A stretch of 64,000 bases of DNA, taken from contig JALRLV010000003.1 of assembly GCA_023268715.1 (NCBI GenBank), forward strand, positions 62,321-126,320, given 5' to 3'. Below the pieces are notes generated by a model. That model had not been told where the DNA came from, did no database searches, and saw only the letters and a program-made list of their open reading frames with translations. Source of the stretch: Candidatus Thalassarchaeaceae archaeon (GTDB taxonomy: Archaea; Thermoplasmatota; Poseidoniia; Poseidoniales; Thalassarchaeaceae). The translations under genes were made by a program, and so were the position numbers. Shown one piece after another: positions 47,501 through 53,639 of this stretch; positions within the stretch are counted from its first letter, which is position 1; the number at the start of each line of letters is the position of its first letter.

Positions 47501-47602
47501 GATGGTGATGGCTACAATAACAAATGTGAAAATAAATGGAATACAAATCCAAAAGACCCTACTAGTTTCCCCAGTCAAGGAGAATTGTGTACAAACGATT
47601 AG
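44549..47602 (+). CDS. Secreted calcium-repeat (thrombospondin type-3-like) protein, about 1,017 residues
   Basis: An N-terminal hydrophobic segment (A-V-A-A-I-A-V-T-L-C-L-A-G-F) is a signal or anchor. The rest holds more than 15 D-x-D-x-D-G calcium loops of the type D-S-D-G-D-G-L-P-D, D-T-D-G-D-G-L-E-D and D-S-D-G-D-G-W-A-D. They are separated by W-E and E-x-Y helices, as in thrombospondin type-3 or EF-hand-like repeats of archaeal exoproteins. No C-terminal anchor is seen. The TTG at 44549 is five bases after GGTGA; the GTG at 44540 overlaps that element. A role in calcium-dependent adhesion or cell coat is inferred. Confidence 0.85.
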   Translation: MALNHNQYAVAAIAVTLCLAGFYTIIDAGLSTTESGGFEPAGSDVISSDAEAQQAGRDSDGDGLPDRMEQTLYGTDDNNPDTDGDGLEDGWEVANGLDPLDSGEPDERDIENTNADGEDAGEQNETFPDPDNGPYGDPDRDGLTNEQEAAIGTNPTASDSDGDGLNDRWESLYTETVQTPQGPVTLLDPLNPNWGCPLLSPQVEAEMRLIIGTSTWNSLPVGPNGDHSCDSVLDIDRQGPDSLPNYLEEIYDTNPLEEDSDGDLIPDRIEVGFGSQDLQVHCGVPQFGTIRLDAPYTDLMSGVGDLTWFNEDMDGDGRLNGPGDWDTDGDGMPDGFEYCYNTLLNPANSTDAYGDVDEDGLNNVEEYEVAYTWGAVNFTNPLVADTDSDGMPDGWEYNSGIHPNDGSNAEEDPDFDGYDADGDGAVRYTDLVGISTVHSIVVEIGDFVQVNRTVMWVRTVQDSQYVNIPVKTPTEGYVYAINIEVGQEVISRLQDLAIVVEDHERFTNLDEYRAKFSPDTDFNQPEEDWAILGRSTDPLVQDTDGDGLIDGIEVIGWTIRVVDMGVRDVTVYSDPGVYDTDRDGLSDSVEYFETFTNASDRDTDSDGLEDFTEAVDGFMWNGSVYFTNASMFDTDNDGLNDGEEVINGQDQYITNANNPDTDDDGLSDGGEVLYIPRPWQSATNPLDNDTDDDGQPDGWEMQVFSVQQNTNSHSLWVTTQNWLPFGCTSMIECGLGPGGWVWDSYLKGFQTSGDRNGDGILDPKYFIHEMNLTGFTIPNDGRWALDPSFGSMPDSNFDIDNDTLLNALEAPDRWDTNPVDDDTDGDLLADGWEVSASERAISLGLVDNNTLDALGARGPMDPRMPDSDLDGIDDGSEDFDDDGLNRTHLLNRYCPGWDDPQNAECHIDPTTDKGGRFYDDLENYTNYEEFQNKTDPVLADSDGDGWADGSEVYHQDHDNDGMWSGWEFYFDFDPFDAADAFVDSDGDGYNNKCENKWNTNPKDPTSFPSQGELCTND

Positions 47603-47657
47603 TTCGTATGCCTTAGGTTTCATCACATAACACCCTCTCCGACGTATTGGTGAGAAT

Positions 47658-48131
47658 ATGTCTTGGTGGGTAATGCCTACTACTGCAGATATTGGGTTTA
47701 GGGCATTCTCAGATAGCCCAACAGGTATTCTTAGGGAATCTGCCTTTGCCTTGCAGGGGGTCCAACTTTCTGATAGAGGATTAGAATATCTAGACGGACA
47801 CATACGCCACGTTGCTGAATGGAGTATACCGTTTGGTAGTGCAGATATTGAACGCACCCTCGTCAGATGGTTGGAAGAGGTATTGTACAATTCCTATGTC
47901 GAAGATAAATGGCTGGTAGAATCAGAATTATCGATTGACGAGGAGTATCTCCGAGCACAGGTTTTGTGGGTTGAATCTAGAGACGTTGAATTGGAAATTG
48001 AGGTCAAGGCAGTAACTCTCCATGACCTTGTTGTGAGAGAAGTAGGTTTGGGAGAGATTGTCGATGGAGTTGACGGTGTGCCTTCGTTTGAAGGACCTGG
48101 TTGGATGGCACAAGTAGTATTGGACGTTTGA
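47658..48131 (+). CDS. Archease, RtcB-activating protein
   Basis: Archease promotes guanylylation and turnover of the RtcB RNA ligase. The 157-residue protein follows the family: T-A-D-I-G-F-R-A near residue 8, L-V-R-W-L-E-E-V-L-Y, E-V-K-A-V-T-L-H-D-L-V-V and the terminal W-M-A-Q-V-V-L-D-V. The Asp/His metal-site residues are kept. GGTGAGAAT before the ATG supports the start. It lies 8.4 kb from rtcB and is not in one operon with it. Confidence 0.92.
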   Translation: MSWWVMPTTADIGFRAFSDSPTGILRESAFALQGVQLSDRGLEYLDGHIRHVAEWSIPFGSADIERTLVRWLEEVLYNSYVEDKWLVESELSIDEEYLRAQVLWVESRDVELEIEVKAVTLHDLVVREVGLGEIVDGVDGVPSFEGPGWMAQVVLDV

Positions 48132-48136
48132 AACGA

Positions 48137-48868
48137 TTAAGCCAATCCTTCCCAGATATAGAATATGCCACTAGCAACTATTCCAATCATTACACCATTA
48201 TGGATCGATGTCGATTTCAAAGCCTTCAACCACTTTTTCCCAACCCTAACTCCAATTATTGCCGAGATGACTAGAACTAGCGTGATTTGGGAGTGTGCCA
48301 GTAGTTCCTCAGGCCTAAAAATAAGATATACAGGAATTCGTGAAAGGTCTACGCATAGTGCCAGAATACTCGCGGTCGCAGCATAAGCCATTTTGTCGGG
48401 TAGTCTGCGAGTAAGGAACATCGCACGCAGAGCTCCTTGGTGACCGGACAACCCACCCATGAATCCCGAACCAAATCCGCCGATACGGTCATTTGCTTCT
48501 GGAATACGATATCCAGTCCATTTTTCTGATACTGTCAGAATTGGCAGAAAAATCAAAAATAATCCGATTATTACCAATAAAGGATTTTGAGGCACCTCAT
48601 TCTGTAAAATGGCACCTAATACTGCACCAATAACTAACCAAATTCCATAATGCTTGAAGGCGGTCAAATCTACAGAATCCCACATACTCCAGCATTTTGC
48701 AGCGTTGTGTGCACCATGTACAACTGCAACTACTGCAACAGCCTCATGAGGCGGCATTAGTAGCAAGGCGAATGGAGTAAGCATAGTCGAAAGCCCAAAA
48801 CCGGCTGGAACCGTTAATGCAGCAGCAAAGAAGGAGCCAATAGCAGCGATTACTAGGATTTCATCCAC
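48137..48868 (-). CDS. TauE/SafE-family membrane permease
   Basis: The 243-residue protein has about eight hydrophobic helices, with the family's G-F-G-S-G-F-M-G-G-L-S-G-H-Q-G-A motif in the middle and the N-terminal repeat A-A-A-L-T-V-P-A-G-F-G-L-S. Members export sulfite, sulfoacetate or related organic anions. The substrate here is unknown. The start is GTG at 48868. Confidence 0.9.
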   Translation of the reverse strand: MDEILVIAAIGSFFAAALTVPAGFGLSTMLTPFALLLMPPHEAVAVVAVVHGAHNAAKCWSMWDSVDLTAFKHYGIWLVIGAVLGAILQNEVPQNPLLVIIGLFLIFLPILTVSEKWTGYRIPEANDRIGGFGSGFMGGLSGHQGALRAMFLTRRLPDKMAYAATASILALCVDLSRIPVYLIFRPEELLAHSQITLVLVISAIIGVRVGKKWLKALKSTSIHNGVMIGIVASGIFYIWEGLA

Positions 48869-48928
48869 ATCTATCTGTTGGTAATTTAGGATGTAGGCTT
48901 TTGCCCACTAGAATCTATGAAATATTGA

Positions 48929-49981
48929 TTATTCATCTACATTGAATCTCTGATATACTTCATTAGTAGTTTGAGTGACTCGTATGAATGTGGTACATTT
49001 TGGCAAGTCTTTGATTCGCCGAGCGCCTACGTATGAGCATGCAGAGCGAACTCCTCCAAGGATAGCCTGAACTGTAATTTCCAAAGCCCCTCGGTAGGGG
49101 ACTCGAACCTCTTTACCTTCTGGTGCACGGTGCTTTGCAACTTCCCCATAGTGAGTTTCCATAGCCTTGGCGCTGGACATTCCGTAGAATGATTTGTACT
49201 GTTTCCCATTATCCCCAGTGACGAGTTCCCCACCCGATTCATCATGGCCAGCGAACATCCCGCCTAACATTACGAAGTCGGCTCCCGCAGCGAAGGCTTT
49301 GGCTACATCACCAGGACTTGAACAACCTCCGTCGGCCATAACGTGTCCAGCCAAACCATGTGCGGCGTCTGCACATTCTGCAATTGCAGAAAGTTGAGGA
49401 TAACCGACACCTGCTACCTTCCGAGTTGTACATACTGAACCTGGTCCAATTCCAACTTTGACAATGTCTGCACCGGCTAGAATTAACGCTTCGGTCATTT
49501 CTCGGGTTGCAACATTACCGGCGATAATTATAGAGGATGAGAATTCATTCCTGACCTTCTTTACGAAATCCAAAAACACCTCTCGATACCCGTTTGCAAC
49601 ATCAATACAAATCAATTTCGTGGCGGAGTTTGTACTCATCTTTCGCTTTAGTAAATCGAACGAATTGTCGGTAGAGCCACAGGTAACAGCAACGTATTCT
49701 GGGTTAATTCCATCATTCCAAGCAGCTGCATAATCCTTGGTTGAGTAGAATTTTTGCATACAAGTCATCATTTGGTATTTTTGTAATTCTGCAGCCACGC
49801 TGAATAGTCCTGTAGTATCCATATTCGCAGAAACGATTGGCACGCCGGTCCACGTAGCATCGGAATGTCGAAAAGTGAATTCACGAACCAAAGTAACATC
49901 CGATCGCGAAACCAGCGTACTGCGCTTAGGTCTAATCAATACATCATCAAAGGTAAGCTTCACGTCGTGTTCTACACGCAT
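48929..49981 (-). CDS. guaC: GMP reductase (GuaC)
   Basis: It converts GMP to IMP with NADPH, returning guanine nucleotides to the purine pool. From the ATG at 49981 it has 350 residues and aligns with E. coli GuaC end to end by eye. Motifs are [11 protein letters not shown] near the start, the catalytic Cys in [25 protein letters not shown] and [13 protein letters not shown]. The CBS domains of IMP dehydrogenases are absent. An upstream ATG at 50011 would add ten residues. GuaC is rare in archaea, which hints at transfer from bacteria. Confidence 0.93.
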   Translation of the reverse strand: MRVEHDVKLTFDDVLIRPKRSTLVSRSDVTLVREFTFRHSDATWTGVPIVSANMDTTGLFSVAAELQKYQMMTCMQKFYSTKDYAAAWNDGINPEYVAVTCGSTDNSFDLLKRKMSTNSATKLICIDVANGYREVFLDFVKKVRNEFSSSIIIAGNVATREMTEALILAGADIVKVGIGPGSVCTTRKVAGVGYPQLSAIAECADAAHGLAGHVMADGGCSSPGDVAKAFAAGADFVMLGGMFAGHDESGGELVTGDNGKQYKSFYGMSSAKAMETHYGEVAKHRAPEGKEVRVPYRGALEITVQAILGGVRSACSYVGARRIKDLPKCTTFIRVTQTTNEVYQRFNVDE

Positions 49982-50064
49982 CTGAACCTTACTACTCCAA
50001 CGTAGGTCCATTTAAGACCGTTCTGACAGATTCTATCTCAATTGAATCTCAATTTGGTATATGG

Positions 50065-50139
50065 TGCTCGTGCCGGGATTTGAACCCGGGTCGACGGATC
50101 GAGAGTCCGTCATGATGGACCGAACTACACTACACGAGC
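50065..50139 (-). tRNA. tRNA-Glu (anticodon CTC)
   Basis: The acceptor GCTCGTG pairs with CACGAGC. The anticodon stem ACGGA/TCCGT encloses CTCTCGA, with anticodon at 50101-50103. The T loop is GTTCAAATC. The discriminator is A, and CCA is encoded at 50062-50064. Confidence 0.95.
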
Positions 50140-50269
50140 GGGTAGCACGGCGACTGAGACTCTCTATTTGAAAACGATGGAGGTCATATTTTTACGGCAG
50201 ATATTCACTTTCACTTTTACTTTGCACTCTTCTGTCTTCATTGATATGCTGATCGAGCGACATTGGCCC

Positions 50270-50545
50270 ATGAACCGAAGTCTTAACCGCGATACAGAAC
50301 AAATTTACAGAAAGCGACCAGAACCCGTACGTGTAGTGCCATTTTCTAGCCTAAACAAGACAACTGGTAAATCTACCAGGCGTAATTCTGAGGTGTTGGT
50401 CAACTCATCCAATGGGAATGCTACAGAAGGTCTATGGCAACCTATGCCAAAACGTGCGATAGAGGTTAATGTTAGCCCTTCTAGTTGGAGTGGATTGCAT
50501 TCCCGAGTTCTTGCATCGAGAAAAGTCACAGTGGAGGTTATCTGA
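50270..50545 (+). CDS. Small basic protein of unknown function, 91 residues
   Basis: The start at ATG 50270 gives M-N-R-S-L-N-R-D-T-E-Q. The upstream part of the frame is a low-complexity stretch and unlikely to be coding. It is basic, with V-R-V-V-P-F-S-S-L-N and W-Q-P-M-P-K-R-A near the middle. The stop codon overlaps the next start (TGATG), so the two genes are coupled. No family recognised. Confidence 0.55.
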   Translation: MNRSLNRDTEQIYRKRPEPVRVVPFSSLNKTTGKSTRRNSEVLVNSSNGNATEGLWQPMPKRAIEVNVSPSSWSGLHSRVLASRKVTVEVI

Positions 50546-50799
50546 TGTCTCGTACTCGAAGATTGCGAGAAGCCGTATTGGTGCTACTTGAAGAAAAAGG
50601 AACAGCCAATACGGTGGAGGTATTTGACCATCTAAATGAGAGATTTAGATGGGGTGCTACCATGAATCAAGTGGGGAATATTCTAGCTAAAGATCCTCGC
50701 TTTTCTAAAGTGGGCCATCAGAGAGGTCAATTCAGAGGCAGTGTTTACACAGTCTGCGTTTGGTCGTTGTCAACCGAACCCCTGATTCCAGCAGTTTAA
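50545..50799 (+). CDS. Winged-helix-like small protein, 84 residues
   Basis: The protein fits a helix-turn-helix or HARE-HTH-like fold: V-L-V-L-L-E-E-K-G-T-A-N-T-V-E-V, then M-N-Q-V-G-N-I-L-A-K-D-P-R-F-S-K-V-G as the recognition and wing part. It could bind DNA or RNA. It shares an A with the TGA of the preceding gene and is followed by a hairpin. Confidence 0.65.
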   Translation: MSRTRRLREAVLVLLEEKGTANTVEVFDHLNERFRWGATMNQVGNILAKDPRFSKVGHQRGQFRGSVYTVCVWSLSTEPLIPAV

Positions 50800-50812
50800 G
50801 CGTGGAAGGAAT

Positions 50813-50831
50813 GAAGACTGACATAGTCTTC
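50813..50831 (+). terminator. Hairpin between the small HTH gene and the UbiA-family gene
   Basis: GAAGACT, a GACAT loop and AGTCTTC form a perfect 7-bp stem starting 13 bp after the HTH stop codon and close before the next start. It may be a terminator or a leader element. Confidence 0.4.
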
Positions 50832-50839
50832 CGTAAAGC

Positions 50840-51730
50840 GTGGGAATGGTTCGAGACTGGCTAGATTTATTCCGCGCGGGAAATTGTGTTACTGGATTTG
50901 TAGGAGTATTCCTCGGAGCAATTCTTACTCTAGAGGATATCCCGACAGGTGACAATCTCAAAATTACAACACTCTTGGCATTGTCAGTATATTCTTTCAT
51001 GGCATCATGGAATGCACTAAACGATTATCTTGATCTCGAAATAGATAAAATAAATCGACCAGATAGACCCTTACCTTCTGGTCGAATAAGTAAATCTTTA
51101 TCCTTTACAGCAATAATATTGACTTGCGCTATCTCCTTCATTTCACTATTCCTAGCAGGGCAAATTGCAAATGATATCACAGACAATTTTCAAGACTGGT
51201 ATCCTACCATTTTCATCTGGCTTATCGCATTAACTCTCCTAGTAAATTATGAAGATGACCGAATTTTATTAGGTTTGAAAAATAGGGGATTACCTGGAAA
51301 TCTAGCCATATCAATATCAGTCGGATTAGTGGTTTTATTCGGCGCGGCGGGGTTGTTTGATCCACTTAATGAACGGGCAGTATCCTTGTTTTTCATCGGA
51401 ACGCTGTATAATTTATCTCGTGAGATAATCAAGGATGTCGAAGATATGGATGGTGATGAAGGGCGAAATACCTACGCAATGAGAGCAGGTGCTGAAAATG
51501 CTAGATTAGCATCTTGGGTAATCTTGCTAATCACTTTAGTAGCTTTACTTACTCCCTTTGCCTTAGGGATTTTTGATCTAATCCACATAATTTTCATAGC
51601 ACCTGGTTTATTTACATTGATGAGTGTAAAGAAACATATCTATTTGGCAGAAGACTCTGCTGCATCGAGATTGATTAAAATCTCAATGACCCTAACAATG
51701 ATTGGTCTAATTTTAGCAGCGTTGATGTAA
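50840..51730 (+). CDS. UbiA-family prenyltransferase, probably digeranylgeranylglyceryl-phosphate synthase
   Basis: The membrane enzyme likely attaches the second geranylgeranyl chain in archaeal lipid synthesis. About 296 residues with eight or nine helices. The two Asp motifs are N-D-Y-L-D-L-E-I-D near residue 62 and R-E-I-I-K-D-V-E-D-M-D-G-D near residue 200, as in DGGGP synthases. The start is GTG 50840 or ATG 50846. Chlorophyll- and quinone-type UbiA proteins are the alternatives. Confidence 0.85.
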   Translation: MGMVRDWLDLFRAGNCVTGFVGVFLGAILTLEDIPTGDNLKITTLLALSVYSFMASWNALNDYLDLEIDKINRPDRPLPSGRISKSLSFTAIILTCAISFISLFLAGQIANDITDNFQDWYPTIFIWLIALTLLVNYEDDRILLGLKNRGLPGNLAISISVGLVVLFGAAGLFDPLNERAVSLFFIGTLYNLSREIIKDVEDMDGDEGRNTYAMRAGAENARLASWVILLITLVALLTPFALGIFDLIHIIFIAPGLFTLMSVKKHIYLAEDSAASRLIKISMTLTMIGLILAALM

Positions 51731-52681
51731 CTACATCTCATTGTAGGCGTGCCAAGCATCATTATTGCATAGATAAGTAAGAATTGACATTTGGGCCCAC
51801 ATTCTATTCTCCGCTTGGTCCAAAACTATGCTATTCCGAGAGTCAATCACGGCATCAGTAACTTCCTCACCCCTATGTGCCGGCAAACAATGCATGAATA
51901 CATAATCATGATGAGCATGCGCTACTAATTCCTCATTTACTTGAAACCCTTCAAAGGCAGAAAACTTGTCAGTCATGTGTTCTTCACCCATAGAAACGAA
52001 AATGTCAGTATAGATTACTGCGGCATTTTTCACGGCCTCAATTGGGTCATTAGTGCCAATGATTTTCGCCCCAGTCTTGGAGGCAATCTCCTCACATCGG
52101 GAAAGTACTTTTGAGTCTGGCTCCATCCCAACTGGAGTAGCATATTTCACATCATAACCTAGTGCTAAACCTGCAAGAGCTAGATCGTGAAATACATTGT
52201 TACCATCGCCAACCCAAGCGATGTGACCATCTGAATTAGCATGCTCGCGTATAGCCATTAAATCAGCTGCAGATTGACAAGGGTGGTGTAAATCAGATAG
52301 TGCATTGATTACAGGAACAGTAGCCGTTCTCGCCAATTCCTCTACATCTGCATGTCCAAAACACCGGTAGGTAATCCCATCCAAGAAGCGGGATAATACG
52401 GCCGCAGTATCCCCAATTGATTCTGATTTTCCTAATTGAATATCATTGGCAAGTAGAGTCAAGGGTTGTCCTCCGAGACGACTTACTCCAACTTCGAATG
52501 ACACCCTAGTTCTGGTAGATGGTTTTTCATAAATTGACCCGATTGACATACCTTCTAGGGGTTTGAAATCCTGGTGAATGGATTCGTCATTTTTGTATTT
52601 GATTGCCCAATTAATTATGTCGTCCAAATCATCAATCAAATCATCGATAGCTAGCAAATCCTTCTTCTCATTGTTGCTCAT
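51731..52681 (-). CDS. argF: Ornithine carbamoyltransferase
   Basis: It makes citrulline from ornithine and carbamoyl phosphate in arginine synthesis. About 316 residues from the ATG at 52681. The carbamoyl-phosphate motif is S-T-R-T-R-V-S-F-E; H-P-C-Q and H-C-L-P-A-H-R-G-E-E are kept. The ORF can extend to 52729 but that part is not family-like. It overlaps the preceding GPN gene by 14 bp. Confidence 0.95.
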   Translation of the reverse strand: MSNNEKKDLLAIDDLIDDLDDIINWAIKYKNDESIHQDFKPLEGMSIGSIYEKPSTRTRVSFEVGVSRLGGQPLTLLANDIQLGKSESIGDTAAVLSRFLDGITYRCFGHADVEELARTATVPVINALSDLHHPCQSAADLMAIREHANSDGHIAWVGDGNNVFHDLALAGLALGYDVKYATPVGMEPDSKVLSRCEEIASKTGAKIIGTNDPIEAVKNAAVIYTDIFVSMGEEHMTDKFSAFEGFQVNEELVAHAHHDYVFMHCLPAHRGEEVTDAVIDSRNSIVLDQAENRMWAQMSILTYLCNNDAWHAYNEM

Positions 52682-53513
52682 GTTCAATATCTCCCGCAAA
52701 TCCATCTCTCGTATCTGCCATTCCGCCAAAGATTGTTTGCGCGAAGGTTAACAAATCTGCTAAGCCTTCTTCCTCCTCGCTGGAAAGCGGGATAAGCCCA
52801 GGCTGAATTGCGGCATGTTGCATCATCCTAAGTTGGCCAATGGCAAATTCGGCTCGCGATGTACTAGAATTTTGATCCATTGATTCGGCAGCTGATTCCT
52901 CGTATAGTGCAGCCTCTAAAACATCTAGATTCTCTCCCCATTCGAGAATTTTATCCAAAATTTCGGGATCTAGTAAATCTGCTTTTGAGAGAAAGTTTGC
53001 CGTTGGAAGCCCAAGTCTAAAGTGTACGATTGAGGAAAGAAGCATTTGAGATACAAAGCCACTTGGTGTTTGTGACAACATAGGGTCGAATAAGAAGGCG
53101 AGACAAGCCCGGCCTTGACCCAAAACCTCGACTAAATGGCTGCTTGCTTCGCGGAATGCGAATAACTCAACTTGCCCCGGGGTATCAATAACCAAAATAT
53201 CTCCCGAAATACCTTCAATCTCATCAAAGACATCCAGTGCCTGCGAAGCTACTAGGTCGGCGGCAAGGATTTGGGCACCATTGGGTCCAAGGTCATACTC
53301 GTCCATAACATCGGATAGAGAGACCAAATCTCTCACATCAAATTCGGGATCATAATGGACTCTTTCCGCGCCTGGGTCGAGATTAATCGTCAGCACATCA
53401 ACTTGCAAAAATCTTGCCCAGCGTTGAAACGCCGTGACAAGACTACTCTTTCCAGCACCAGCAGTTCCAACGACGAATATTACAGGAGGAGTGGTTCCGT
53501 CTTGATTGCTCAC
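52668..53513 (-). CDS. GPN-loop GTPase
   Basis: About 281 residues from GTG 53513; earlier TTG codons at 53543 and 53603 are alternatives. P-loop G-T-A-G-A-G-K-S-S-L is near residue 16, followed by the defining G-P-N in D-L-G-P-N-G-A, D-T-P-G-Q-V-E-L-F switch II and a S-K-A-D guanine motif. Eukaryotic members assist RNA polymerase assembly; the archaeal role is less clear. It couples to argF through a short overlap. Confidence 0.9.
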   Translation of the reverse strand: MSNQDGTTPPVIFVVGTAGAGKSSLVTAFQRWARFLQVDVLTINLDPGAERVHYDPEFDVRDLVSLSDVMDEYDLGPNGAQILAADLVASQALDVFDEIEGISGDILVIDTPGQVELFAFREASSHLVEVLGQGRACLAFLFDPMLSQTPSGFVSQMLLSSIVHFRLGLPTANFLSKADLLDPEILDKILEWGENLDVLEAALYEESAAESMDQNSSTSRAEFAIGQLRMMQHAAIQPGLIPLSSEEEEGLADLLTFAQTIFGGMADTRDGFAGDIEHEQQ

Positions 53514-53639
53514 GAGTCTTTGCTGAGAGGAGCAGTAATTCAACCATTCGTATTTTGCTTCAGTCCGAAGGACTGTGGTCGAGCAACGGTTAAACCAATC
53601 CAATGCACGTCAGGACCTACCTTTGAGGGTGAATCCGCC

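Noticed and set aside
50168-50269. Longer start for the 91-residue gene
   Set aside because: The upstream part is F/T-rich low complexity and begins in the promoter zone after tRNA-Glu.
53355-53639. Extension of the proline-rich gene to 53355
   Set aside because: It would overlap the start of the GPN GTPase gene; GTG 53640 has a good ribosome site.
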